NCBI RefSeq assembly: GCF_000972845.2
Contig: NC_040016.1
Span: 17,737,732-17,801,731 of the forward strand
Origin: Larimichthys crocea
Lineage: Eukaryota > Chordata > Actinopteri > Sciaenidae
Direction: 5' to 3'
Length of the DNA: 64,000 nucleotides
Numbering within the stretch: the stretch's first letter is position 1; every line of letters begins with the position of its first letter. The translations under genes and the position numbers were made by a program. The notes under the pieces are model-generated. The model had not been told where the DNA came from. It did not search any database and worked only from the letters and a program-made list of their open reading frames with translations. Below, in pieces: positions 1 through 12,450 of this stretch.

Positions 1-742
1 CAAAAACACTCTGCCTTTTTGTTCTTCCGCTCTGTGTGCTTAAGCTTGAGAAAAAAATATATATATATATCTCCGATTTTCAAAAGAAGCGCTGCACTTT
101 TCCTGTCAGGAGGATGAGATGTTGTCAAAGATACAGTACCCCGCACACAGCAGCACTTTTCTCCCCCTTCGCCATACCAAAGCACTTCATCCCTGCAACC
201 TGCCAGTGCTTTTCTGCACAGGAATATAAAATGCCCACTGTGCACAAGGCTTCTGCGGGAAAAAATGGCAGACTGGGATTGTCCCACTTGGGAAGATGCA
301 AAGTGAATAAAATCATATTGGAGTGATTAGGACCAGTGGGGGGGGAGAAGAGGATTTGCTTTAGGAGGAGAAAGTGAAGCGAGTGATGGAATTTCCATCT
401 CTTCTGCCCCACCCATTTTTGTCCATATATGGCATCGCCGACGTGCTCGAGGCTGATGAAGTGGTTCGCCAGTCTGTTCTCTGAGGGTATTATTTGGATG
501 AGGGGGGGTTGGTTGGCCTCCTTTACTAGTCTGTTCTCCAACAAAATACTTCTTTGTCTGCCTTTTCCCTATTTTCCACCCTATCTCGAAGCAGTGATTG
601 CCCTTTTTGTGCTGATTTATATTGGTTATTTACACCGTGCCATGCTCTATCGTAATGAATTATTCCTGTAACATGATTATAATGCGTGCATAATTAAAGG
701 GTTATGTGCACAAGCAAGTTGTCAGTGGGTTGAGATCTCCCA

Positions 743-773
<31 letters not shown>

Positions 774-3700
774 TTGCACAAATGAACAAGAGTCTCCCTT
801 AGAGGGTGAATCCTATGGACTGTTAAGGTCACCTGCATGGTGAATGGGATAATTTAGCTCCATTTCCTGGCTGGCTAATATCAATAGATGGAGAGTTAAA
901 GAGCATGAAGAGAGTAGGCGGCTATTAGCCCTTATAAATCACGCTGATTCTAGAGAGCCGGAGATGGAGAGACGGTAGTGGGTGGGAGTGGAAGGTGTCA
1001 AGGACAGGGAAACTCCGGAGAATCTACCTGAAAGAATCTTTCAACTTGGAGAGAATGACCAGCTGTCTCACAAGCGGAGAGGTCGTTTATGGAAACAGCA
1101 CGAGAGACAAGACAAATGATAAATTGTTGGATTAATATTAGGCTGACCTCAGCTGCCTGTCATAAATTTTACACACAAACTTGATCATTATTTACAGCAA
1201 ACGCCTTATACTGTTGTCCATGTGGGATTTAAATAAATAAAAAAACAACAACACAAAATTCGATGTTGCTCCCCCCTCTGCAGGGCTAATTCCTGCACTC
1301 CATCAGCTTTGGGACTAATTGCAGCAGCAGGCTTCAGTGCAGTAATTGGAATGCATTTGGGATGTTAAAAAAAAAAAAGAAGAAGCTTCATTAGGTTAAA
1401 TCAATAAAGACTGCTCTCCAAAGGGACAGGGTGAAGCAGTGTTACAACTCTTCCAAGCCTCATTACATTTGAATAATGAGTAAATATCATTTTGAGTAAA
1501 CAAACAAACACGCAGGCCCTGCATATCTAACCTTGGCATTTGGTTTCGCAGTGGCTGGTTTCAACCTTCCCCAATAATGTGGGAAAGGATGTACAGATTT
1601 CAAGTTCTCCTGGCTTCGCAAGAGTGTCCGGTTTCCTCTCAGCTGTCCACTGTTCTGATGTACTGTATCACTTTTTGGCCCCCGTCACTTGAGGTCTGAA
1701 CCCAACAGCCCTTTGCTCAGTTAGAGGTCATAGACATCCCTACGCCTATGTCTCTCTGCTTCTGTTGATGTCCTCATCTGTCGCCTGGGGGGAACTATTT
1801 TCTCTGTGAGCTTGAAGTTCTGTGCCATCACCTTGCTAGACAAACAGATCGACAGCTGAAGAAAAACTGGTCAATGCTAGGCTGCTATTTTCATACACAG
1901 ACACCCTTTCTGTCCTTGGTGTCATTTGAGGCACTCTATATTATTATATGTTATATATTTTTCCCAACCACACACACACACACACACCTGTAGCCTTATT
2001 CTAGTCACTATGTGTGTGTGTGTGTGCTCTTTAACTCTGTTTTCTATCACTGACTCTTGGGGAGTATTCCCTGTTGCCCACATCAGCTCCGGTGAAACTG
2101 ATTCCCTCTGTCAATGCTGTCACAAGAAGTTTACTTGTTGTCATATCCCAAACACACTTTCATTGTAGGCCATGAGGAACGTGACAAAATAGGTGGAATC
2201 AACTGAAGAAACTATTTTTACAATATAATGCTGTTTACACTTTATTAAAGGGGGCATTTCAATTAATGTAAAAAAAGCTTTTAAGAAGGTCGGAGCGGCT
2301 TAAATCGTACCGCTTTCGTGAAATGACTCATATATTGTTTCACATTAGCCACAGGGTGATTCCAGTTAATCTCCGCTCACAGGACGTAATGTCCCTTGTG
2401 CCGGTGCAAACCTTACCACAAAGGGCTATTTCCGACAACAAATAACCAAATGACTGTTATTATCAAGAAAAATACAGTCAGTCCAACGCTTCCTTCTCCA
2501 AACCATAAATACAATCACAAAGTCTGTTGTTAATATCAGTAATGACTTTTCTGACTCCCTGCTGCAGCTTATCTACCTCCCTCCCTCCCGAGTGTTGTGT
2601 TTGATATCACTTTTCACATCTAAACAAACATAAAATTTAAATATTAACCGGCTTCTCAGACAAAACACACCGCGGGACAGTCGTACAGATGGTGGTAGTG
2701 GGTGGCAAGCTGCTCAGTGAAAGTACCTACAGCAGTCAAACCACCAACCATCTCATTAGAGATTCACACTATGGTGTGACTGGAGTCACATAGCATGAAT
2801 AAGCCTATCAGGGCCAGTGGTTAGCCTTGGAAATCTTGGTCCCTCCAGAGGGGGTTAGAAAATTGTGTCAGCGTAGAAAATTGCTGTATGTAAGCCCACT
2901 GTACATGTTTAAGTGAAAAATATATTCACAGTGCTCCGGTTGGCTCACATTAATGGAGTTGTTAAAGCGCGGTGGAGTTAAGTTGAACAGAGGCTGCCGT
3001 TAGAGACGGAGGCCGACGCTGTGGGTCGTGGAAGACGTGACTGAGAATTTTCTTTTAGCTGAACTGTTGGGCTCATATCAGGGTTACAGTATCATTAGAT
3101 TACTGTGCCATCACTGACCTCGGGCTTCTGTTGAGGGGACATTTGACCAAGAGCCAAAGGCAATGAAGTCATGCCAGAGGTACTTTTAAAACCGCTGCAT
3201 AATACCACCAGTGACATCCCGCTTCCCCCATGAAAATAGTGTGTTCAAGCATGCCTGTTGTTCCCCAGTGGAGAGTATGGTTCCATTTGGTATTTAAATG
3301 GGTCAAACTGTGTTGATTTATTCATGCACTGAGTCTTTAGTGCCACTCATCCTGACAGGCAAGCTCCAGGCTCAACCCCTATGAACATAAACTCTTCTTC
3401 CACCCTCGTTGGCATGATACACCTCTGTGTAAAGTATATACTGTAAACAATATACAGGGTATTTTTCCTTTTCTTAATACATCTGTACACGATTTCAAAG
3501 TTGCAGAATTTCAGCTACATGTCAATAAACATACATTACATAATAAATTCAATGACACCATTATGGCAAACCCAGTCCACACTGTCCCTCACGTTCCCAT
3601 TTTGAGCCACAAAACTCATGTTTTTCTCATATTCAGTAAGTTGATTAACTAGAAATGAACAGGAAACAATTAATGATAATCTATTCATTATTTAACTACC

Positions 3701-4796
3701 TCCCCAAATGTGAATATTTTTCACTTTTGTTCTCTTGATGATAGTAAATTAAATATCTCTGTGTTTTGAAGACGTCACCTTGGGCTCTATGAAACATTTT
3801 TTGTTTTGTTTTTAAAAAAAACAAATGATTAATGAAGAGAATCACTGGCAGAATTATTTGGTAGTGAACGTAATGGTTAGTTGCAGCTCTAAGGGAACAT
3901 ACTGGAACACATTTTTCACACTTTCGATCCATGAAAGAAAAGTGCTGCAGTCACATTTACCAGATAAAAATGACTATAACATAAATGTGGCATTCCTAAG
4001 ATCTGATTTTAATAAAATGGGTTTCATTCTTACCAACATCAAGTCCAGGACACTCAATCCAGAACAAACAGATAACTGCACCTTCTCTGACGGCTCCAGA
4101 GGATGTATGTTTGTATTTCCTCCATCAACAAGCTTTCAGACGGCGCTGTCAGGTGTGAAAGGTAACCCTCTCAATCTCCCTTTGAAATCTGCAGGCGAGC
4201 GCTTCTGCTTTCACTGACTCTCTGACTCTCTGTGAGCAATATAAAAGAACAGGAGCTTTATTCACTGCACTCAAACATGAAAAAAAAAAAATACTCATGA
4301 GACAAACATACGCAGACGGCTGCTGACACACAGAGCTGCATTGTGGGTTTTCACTCCTGGGAGGTGTAAATGATGGAAAGGAGAAAAAAGGGAGGTGAAT
4401 GGCAGCCAGAGGTTGACCCGTGATTCGCCCTGCAGTCGATGTCCTCACAAAAGACCCGCTCATATCGTAACGAATGATGAGATTTTTATCAAGGTCACCA
4501 CACAGCCGGGCTCGCCTCCATCTCTTACACATTCATAGCCTATAGAAAGGTCAGTTCTCTTTGTATCAAAAGTTCCATCTCACACGAAAGGTGTCCCTTG
4601 AAAATAGATACAGAAATCTGTTATGTAAACACCATTTCACTCTAATGATAAACTACATTCATTCCCTTTAAATAAGCTTTGTCTTTTGACCTTTTTTAAA
4701 TGCTATGTGCTGTTTTACAGTATGCACATTTCAGTGTGTTTAATGGTTTTATAACGCTCGCTGCTATAAATAACCTACTGGGTTGGGACGTTTCTT
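1..4796. other. Gene-free non-coding stretch
   Basis: I see no exon chain, recognisable protein or RNA gene here. The open frames on both strands are short, low-complexity or unrelated to any family I know. Contents are short CA/TG microsatellites (746-771, 1969-1987, 2012-2026) and AT-rich unique sequence. Some blocks, for example about 830-1210, have the look of conserved non-coding DNA (unique, homeodomain-like TAAT cores, no repeats), but this cannot be shown without an alignment. Confidence 0.6.
746..771. repeat. (TG)n microsatellite
   Basis: A clean TG dinucleotide run of about 13 units. Confidence 0.95.
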
Positions 4797-4945
4797 TAAA
4801 AAAAAAAGTATTTTAAAATAGCCAATAGAAGAGAGGTGACAGGAAACAAGGGTAGAGAGACAAATGTTCCCTCTGGACTCGAACCAGGGCAGCTGGGATC
4901 ACATGGGACCTGGTGCCTTAAAACACTTAGCCACCAGGACACCGT
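4797..4945 (-). mobile_element. tRNA-derived SINE, minus strand
   Basis: Read on the minus strand the segment has a tRNA-like head. It contains a box A-like TGGCTAAGTG and a perfect box B, GGTTCGAGTCC, spaced as in a tRNA gene. A non-tRNA body follows and ends at an A/T-rich tail (an A run on the plus strand near 4799). The head does not fold into a complete cloverleaf by eye and is followed by SINE body, so a SINE is preferred over a functional tRNA. Confidence 0.6.
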
Positions 4946-5025
4946 TGGGAGGATACATTTCTCATGTGCATGGCACAATCAACACCGTAATAATCATCGA
5001 CAATATGCAAAAACCAACAAAATAA

Positions 5026-5660
5026 TTAAAGCTGCAAACAGCGATGTATGGGCCCTCACCGTTAAGTGTAGAGCAGGCTGCAAGTATCCCCAATGGCAGG
5101 GTTTTTTTTGAAAATTTGTAGGGGGCGCTATAGATCATTTAGCTCCGCCCACACACGATACCCTTCACATATGTACGAGGTCATCAGGGTGGACGTGTGT
5201 GCCAAGTTTCATGACCGTGCGATGATGATGGGGCAAGTTTGAAGCCGTTAGCATTTAATCTGTAGAACGAGTTCGATGGGCAAAAATGGCTCCAAAACGC
5301 AACTTCCACCCAAAATGGCTGACTTCCTGTGCATCTGGCACCTTGGCGTCCATAAACATTTTTGTGCGTCTGGGTATGACACATGCGTCTACCAAATTTT
5401 GTCGTCCTACGCCAAAGTCACCCCATTTATTTGCCGTTTTGGAAAATTTGTAGAGGGAGCACTAAAGAGCCATTTTGCGACGCCAATGCACGCGACCACC
5501 AAATTATCACATTTTTTCACAGGCATGACGTGCCGGAAAAAATCTGTGACTTTTCACGAATGTTACAGGCACGTAATTCGTCCCAGAAGTAAAATAATAA
5601 CGCGGAAAAATTCCTTCGGTTCCAAAAGGTCCTCGCACCACTGTCGGTGCTCGGGCCCTA
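5026..5660. repeat. Dispersed teleost repeat with GGGCCCT-type ends
   Basis: The block starts with AAAGCTGCAAACAGCGATG followed by GGGCCCTCACC and ends with TGCTCGGGCCCTAATAA. Between these it carries low-grade internal phrases typical of this fish repeat, such as 'gggggcgctatagatc' and 'gccaagtttcatgacc'. The long open frame inside it (5276-5674) is repeat sequence and not a gene. I recognise the terminal phrases from many fish genomes but cannot assign a class with certainty. Confidence 0.6.
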
Positions 5661-8420
5661 ATAACAACAATTAACAAACAAAATCCTGATTATCTCTTCC
5701 AGTGTTCTGTCAGTCAGAGAAAACACAAGCAGAAGTCAAATTAGAAGTTGCATTATGACAATATTAAAAGAATTTACAAACTATCGCTGACATCCCTGGA
5801 AGTTTAAATGAACCTAGAGATTCAGGGTGCAAAGACCCAGCAAGCACTGATGCTGTGTTTTCAGGCCTGGGAAATCCACAGTAATTACACTAATACGGCA
5901 CCCTCTCAGCAGGCTCATTTGTTTAGCTTCCAATAGAGCCGACCAGATGGTCCCCTGAGCCCAGTTTCCTTCCATATTCATGAGATGAAGTTTGACCCTG
6001 CCACCTCGAAGGGGCTGACCTCTAACCCAGACCCTTTAGGACATCAATAGGATATGGAAGAGGGCAGAGGGAGTAGCATTGCATCAGGCACCCCAACCCC
6101 CCACGGTTGAGCATCCAACCCTTCTATCTGAAGGCATTGGATATGTGGAACACCAGAGTGAGCCCAAGCTATATGGCGAGCTGTCACGCGAGTTCCCAGG
6201 CTCTGGAGGGGCGTCGTCTCTGGAAGTGAACATCTGTCCCAAACCACATGCAGTCCTAGGAGTTTGGAGTGCAAAGACAAAGGCAGGGAATCAAACTAAT
6301 GATGTCAGACCATGTCAACAGTGTTCAAGAGCGTGGCAGTGAACCCTGACCTCCCTGCAGGATGTTTTTCGTGAGCATACGCAACCTTTACAAACATTTA
6401 GTGGGCTTATCAGTCAAATAAACAGATAGTAAATGAAAATCATTGGCCTGATTAAAACAATGTCTGGTGTGACCAGCTCGCTTTTAGTCCATTTCAACCC
6501 TTTAAGTCTTCCTCCTCCTCCTCCTCTGCAACTTTAAAATGAGTAACTTTATAAGTAAGAGTGTGGTGTTTGTTAAGAATAGAGTCGAGCGAGAATGTCA
6601 AGTACATCAAAATTACACAGGACATACTGTGAAAGTGCAAAAAATGGTTTTAAATCATAGCTGTTACATCTGAAAGAACAGGATTTAATGTGAAATTTCC
6701 ATTCTCAAAGGTTGTAATGTCACGCTTAATGCAAAGCTATTAACAGACAAAAGTTCACTGTGGTTTTCGAGATCTTACTTGGTTATTCATCTTTGTAAAA
6801 CTGGTGCAAAATGCTAAGAAATGACTGATAAAATATCAAAAAATTGTATAATTGGTCTGGAAATCAAGATATAAATGATACATAAGTGTAGTTCCCATAT
6901 TACGAAAGAATCATATAATATATACCAACCCACATGGACATATTGCAGGGTGGTGCTCCTGCTGTCAAGGCAGCAAACTGTTGATATAAATGTGTAAGAA
7001 TCACATGCAGCATCTGTTGTTTTATCACACCAGAAGTGAATTCTGAATAAATAGACTTTATTTGGAATAAATACATTCAGCCTGAAGCCGGTTTTAATGA
7101 CTGTGTCTGTTTACCCGCAGCTATTCTGTTGTTGCACATCAATGGCCTGTACTCAGTATGTGAGTCTCGGAGACTGTAGTTACCTCAACTGTACCAGTCA
7201 GGGGAAACATAACAAGAGAGCAAAGCTTGTGAGTATAGTTTACAGAAAATGTAATTCCTAAATAAGGCTAAAACTGTAACTGACAGCCATTTATAGATAT
7301 TTTCCTTTATAGTTTTTCCCGTAGGTGTGGTGGTCCAGGGACAACCCCTGTTTATTTGTCCCAAACAGCTAATGTACATACTGTAGTGACAGTGGGTGTG
7401 AGTAGGCTGTGAGAGGGAGTCGGTGTGTGTTTTTGTTCAGCGCAGCCTCGGACTGAACTCCTCAGTTCTTACCGATATCGTCCTCCAGTCTTCTTTTTTT
7501 TTCCTTTCATCTCTGCACATTTATAGAACAGATTCACTAAAGCCCCGGGATGAATGTGAAATATTTCCAACTCCTCCCCTTCAGTTCATGACACACACAC
7601 ACACACACTTACCCGCACCTCTTCATTAACTTTGTATGCCTTAAAATTTTGGTAAGAGACAATTTATTTTAAAATATCTGCCTCCTTTGATCTATAAATG
7701 TGTAATAATCCCTGAAGTACCTCATTAAGATATGGTCGAAGAAATACTCCAGTCCGTAGAGAAGATGAACAGATTATAACAAAAAAAGATAACTCGCTAG
7801 TGAAATACTTTTATTATCTAAAGCTCTCCGATCGAGGAAGCAAGGTAAAAATGATGAAGTGTGTGAGGGAGCGCGAAGAGAGCGCAGAGGCTAAACAAAG
7901 CAGTTTACTGCCAATTCAATAATGTTCCAGCTTTGAATGATTCCGAGTGATATGTTTGGATGAGAGCAGCATATGGCTCCACATCGGTGGTAACCCCCTG
8001 CCTTTTTTCTCTTTTAGCTTCTGTGATGGCAGAAATATCAGCAGGGTGGTTCTTTATTACTGATCTTATCGTGGGGCCTATTCAGGCCGCGCTGGTTTAC
8101 AGGGGGCTGTGTGTGTGCCTGCGTAGTGGAGATGAGCCAGAGTGAAGATAACACTGCACATCCATCTGACTAATTGGCTGTACAATGCAGCCAGAGGCAG
8201 GGGAGGGAGGGAGGGGAGGGAGGTAGGGGGGGCTCTGATTTATAGGGCTTGAGAATGCAGTTTCTCGCTTTAAAAATATCTATCCTTCTCTATCAGCTTA
8301 CGCTCAACTCTGAATTTAGAGCCCTTTTTACCAATTAAAGAATTTGGTCCATGATCTCGTTTAAGACATTCTGTCTGCAATGCCTGGTTAATATATATGC
8401 CCTTGCCCTCTGATAGAGAC

Positions 8421-8445
8421 TTCTTCTTCTTCTTCTTCTTCTTCT
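8421..8445. repeat. (TTC)n microsatellite
   Basis: Eight tandem TTC units. Confidence 0.9.
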
Positions 8446-8559
8446 CGAGCTAATTGTGGGTATTTGCTTGCTTGCTGAGTGTGTATTGTAAAGCAGAGAC
8501 GAGAGACAAATGCGCGACCCCGACAGTTATGTCACCTCTGCTAAGCTGAGGGTTTGTAC

Positions 8560-8760
8560 AAAAAGAGATTCATCCATATAAGCTGATTATGTTCCTCCCG
8601 GAGATGATCATGTAACACTTTATTTTGGATGGGCCGTGAATTATCCCCAAATTATGCACACAATGGGATCTAATTAACTATTCATTCATAATTTGCAGCC
8701 TCGCACTCGATAGGCTTTAACATGGGACATCGGTGGTTTTAGTTTTAGTGTCTCGTTCAC
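8560..8760. promoter_or_regulatory. Candidate conserved non-coding element
   Basis: This is unique, non-repetitive AT-rich sequence. It has several homeodomain-type cores (ATCTAATTAACT, CATTCATAATTTGC) and an octamer-like ATTATGCA, and no coding frame. This composition is typical of developmental enhancers in vertebrate gene deserts. The call is inference from composition only. Confidence 0.25.
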
Positions 8761-9162
8761 ACACAAACTGTGCCCCTGAGGAAAATGTCACACACGCCGC
8801 TGACATACTATCTCATGACACAGCGTAGACACTCCTGTCTGGCCTTGTCACAGTCTTCTGCACAGCCACCTCGGATACATGTCACCGTTTTTTCCACCAT
8901 CACACTCTGTCACAGGGATTCCTGCCACTGTCGATACAGTCCCTGTCACGGCAGATCCAGGAAGAGACAGTACGGGAGTTTGCGGGAAGTGGAAGTTTGA
9001 TAGTAATGACATAGCTATGTGTGAGACAGTGACAGTATTGTCGAAAAAGGTGTCCGCCTCAGATTGCTGAGAAAAACAACAGAAAAGTGGGGAACTCTAC
9101 GCAAGTATCAACAATACCTTTCATATGCCGAAGACTTATTTAACACGTGGCAGCGTTACATA

Positions 9163-9826
9163 GTACGGAAGCCCTAAAAGGCCATACATACATACATACA
9201 TACATTTTATTCCACCCGTTTTTCCTTGATTACGAGATAATTAATTCAAGATCTCGAGAAAACAAAACGATAGTCTAGTGTATTAAATCAAGTGCGCCCG
9301 TATTACAGAATGTATGGCAAATGCATGTACACTTGATCTCAGGACTGGAGTGAGGATTAGCCAAAGTGTATCAACCTTTGTCAGAAATTATAGATCAAAT
9401 GGATTTTACAGTAGAGTAAATATTGCACATAATTCCCTTTTTCAATTCAAAATAATGAACTTTGAGGATGAATTTCTCCAAAATGATACAGTAAATATGC
9501 TTTATACTGAGTGAGTGAACAGTCAGGATAGTCCTGAGATCAAGTGTATCAACCTTTGTCAGAAATTATGGATCAAAGGGATTTTACAGTGGCGTAATAG
9601 GTTTGCTCACTCCGTATCATGGACTACATGCATTTGCCATACATTCTGTAATACGGGCGCACTTGATTTAATATACTAGACTATCGTTTTTTTTTCTCGA
9701 GATCTCGAATTAATTATCTCATTATCACGAGAAAACAGAGGAAAATTATCTCGTTATCACAGGAAAATGGGTGGAATAAAATGTATGTATGTATGTATGT
9801 ATGTATGGCCTTTTAGGGCTTCCGTA
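9163..9826. mobile_element. Foldback/MITE-type element with long inverted arms
   Basis: The left arm (about 9163-9333) and right arm (about 9628-9826) are reverse complements. Both begin from the outside with TACGGAAGCCCTAAAAGGCC, followed by a CATA/TATG tetranucleotide run, a TTTTATTCCACCC block and a CGAGATAATTAATT-like block. The flanks show ACATAG immediately outside each end, consistent with a short target-site duplication. The 300 bp centre has an internal direct repeat (about 9363-9410 against 9542-9590, sharing GTATCAACCTTTGTCAGAAA). No transposase is present, so it is non-autonomous. Confidence 0.75.
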
Positions 9827-10017
9827 ACATAGCCTGACCATAGAGTCGAGATTTTATCGTATACAGTGGAGAAGATGATTTCTAGAGTGCAGTCAAAGCT
9901 CATATTACCGTGTGCCTTTAACATGATCATTTTCTATCAAGGCGTACTTGTGGAGAGTTAGGTGAGAAGATCAATGACCCTCTGTTACATATCCATTCAA
10001 TATGAAGCCAAAGCCAG

Positions 10018-10150
10018 TGAAGGTTTAGTTTAGCTTAGCATAGAGACTGTAAACAAGGGGAAACAGCTAGCCTGGGTCTGTCTAAGGGTGATGAAATCCA
10101 CCTCCAAACACCTCTTTACGCTCTATGTGCTTTATAAATCATTGAAAACC
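10018..10150. repeat. Dispersed teleost repeat fragment
   Basis: It contains the phrases TTTAGCTTAGCATAGAGACT and GGGGAAACAGCTAGCCTGG, followed by a TCTGTCTAAGG-type stretch. I know these as parts of a very common fish dispersed repeat. No ends could be defined. Confidence 0.5.
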
Positions 10151-11802
10151 AATTTTTTTTAATGCACATCCTCCTCAAGCATCGGGGTCACCGTGAGTGT
10201 AAATCTGCTTCCTCTAAGAGCAAATATGTACCACGGTCCTCCAATGAAGAGCCCTTGAACTCACTGTGACTCTTGGGTAAAGCAATAACGTGTCGGGGTG
10301 CAGATATTTCAGCTCTGACTAAGACTCAGCCCTCTCTTGCAAAGGTTTGAGAGCTGCACAGTCGATATCCCACCAGATGGCGGGGGAACAATGTGATGTA
10401 CGCAGCCATCGGTGCCTCTTGACTCATTACTGGGAATGGGAGGCAATGGGGTAAATGGGGGAAAAGCACAAGGTAAAGAGGTGGTAAATGATCCCACAGC
10501 TGTAGGAACAGGAGACGCTGCATTAGCCCTGTAATGAAGCACTGAGAGGCTACAGCCTGTAGGAAGCTTTTCATTACAGACGGAAGTTAAAGCTGAGGGG
10601 ACGGAGTGCGGCGTGACACTGAAAAGAGAAAAATCAAAGCAGTGTCAGGTGTCCACTATCACTGATAAGGTCCTTAAGGGCAGTTCAATCAGAGGGGTCA
10701 ATGAGAAATTTTGACCCTTGACCCTAACCCCCATAACTTCAATAAATGCGTCTGCCATCTGACTGGCATGCCTCGTTAAGCTTCGGAGTCGGTTTAATCA
10801 GTTTAATGACAATGAAACCATTAAGGAAAATGTATGTGCTTGTTTTGCATGTAATTTATCATCCCAACAAACATCCTGTAGTGACTGCCATTAGTTTGTC
10901 ACGGTAGATGCATTCATTACATTTTGTTTACCGCGGCTTCAAATGCACCCATACAAGTACCAATGCTTATTCATTACTGAGGCTGCAGACAAATCAGTGC
11001 ACGGATTACCAATGCAGCTGAGACCGTTACACTGCAAAAGGTCAGCTGACCGAACAGTTAACGAAAAAGCAAACATGTATTTATGCGCACACACACCCTA
11101 AGGTGATACAGTATACTGACAAGAGTGACAGACCTGCCTGCCAGTCATCGTCGCTGCTCCATGATGATGGATTGGTGCAACGCAGCGGCCCCCACACCAT
11201 CAGTCAGAGGGAGGAGAAACAACCTTCATCAATATTAATTTTTTTTCTCCCTCATCTATATTCATATCCTCATTCATATTCATCAGCGGCTACACCGAGC
11301 AGATTAGGGAGCTTTGTGTGCATTTCTGCGGATCATTGTTTGAGATGACGACGAGGTGGAGGACTGTCTCGTGGTCTCGCTGACATTCACACCACTTTGT
11401 GTCTGCAGGTTGCAAGTTTTCCCCCCTGACAAGAAACTTTTTTTGGAATCCTACTGGTTTATGCGCACAATTTACACATGAAACTACATCAATTTGTGTC
11501 GTCTTCACATTGTCTGATTATATTTAAGGTGTCAAATGTGTTTTAAAAAAAATCAATACTCCCTCGTATTTGCTATATTGCCATTATTGATTGTTTCAAC
11601 ACGGACAAATGAGTAGATTAACCTAAAAGAAATTGGTAAGCCTGAATGGGAATAACATGTCTGTGTGTGTGTGTGTGTGGTCTGTTGATAAAGCACTGAG
11701 ACTGTATTTGAGCACAACAGTGCTTTGAGGCAATAACACGCTGATGTGAAGTATAGCAGGCATAACATTTACCATGTTCATCATCTGAGCATGCAAACAT
11801 TA

Positions 11803-12450
11803 GTTGACACTGAACTCAAAGTACAGCTGAGTCTGATGGAACTTTATTTTGAAAGAGTCATAAAGTACTGGAGAGATTAAAATTGTGACCTGCTGGTGGC
11901 GATACAGAGGAAAAGTCAAGATTCATCTTCTGGGCCCCATAAATCCATCGATCCATTTCTATAACCGCTTATCCTTATCAGGGTCGTAGGGGGCTGGAGC
12001 ATTGGGTGAGAGGCACGGTACAACCTGGACAAGTCGCCGGTTTATCACCATTAAAATCTGTCCCAACCCATCCGGTTGTAAAGACATTTCAGGTGTCATT
12101 TTTCAGGTGTCATTAAACAAAGTTCCATCCTGTTACCTGCGCTAAATGTCATAACAATTCATCTAATGCTTGTCTAAAAAAAACACAAAAAAACATTAGA
12201 TTAATTATGATGAGATGAAGATGAAATATCATTAATATCACTCGAACACATTGTCTGAGAACCATAAATGTCCACCCAGTTGGTGTTCAGATAATTCACT
12301 GGATAAATGAACACTTTTGCTGGTGGCGATAGATGAAAGGGGATTATCAAAGACATTCGAATCAATCATCTGGGCTACTATAAATGTCTGTACAAAATTT
12401 CATGGAAATCTATCCAGTGATTGTTCGATATTTCAGTCTGGACCAACGCG
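11803..12450. repeat. Dispersed teleost repeat, interrupted by a second repeat
   Basis: Modules typical of an abundant fish repeat occur in order: AACTCAAAGTACAGCTGAG, GCTGGTGGCGATACAGAGG (11891 on), then a second GGTGGCGATAGATGAAAGG (about 12323), AAATTTCATGGAAATCTATC and ATTTCAGTCTGGACCAA. The first unit is cut after TCTGGGCCCCATAAA by the sequence at 11945-12060. Confidence 0.5.
11945..12060 (+). mobile_element. LINE-type 3' fragment nested in another repeat
   Basis: The phrase CCATTTCTATAACCGCTTAT, followed by CAGGGTCGTAGGGGGCTGGAG and GGACAAGTCGCCGG, is the well-known fish interspersed fragment usually assigned to LINE elements. It sits inside the flanking repeat at 11803-12450. Confidence 0.5.

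Larger units (their letters stand above)
5661..9162. other. Gene-free non-coding stretch
   Basis: No exon chain is visible. It holds a CA run (about 7590-7608), a TTC microsatellite (8421-8445) and mostly unique AT-rich sequence, including the candidate conserved element at 8560-8760. Confidence 0.5.

Noticed and set aside
3825..4217. 130-aa open frame in the left desert
   Set aside because: No similarity to a known family, no splice or promoter context, AT-rich composition.
4860..4945. Possible tRNA gene on the minus strand (good box B)
   Set aside because: The cloverleaf is incomplete and a SINE body with an A/T tail follows; treated as SINE.
5276..5674. 132-aa open frame
   Set aside because: It lies wholly inside the dispersed repeat at 5026-5660 and resembles no protein.
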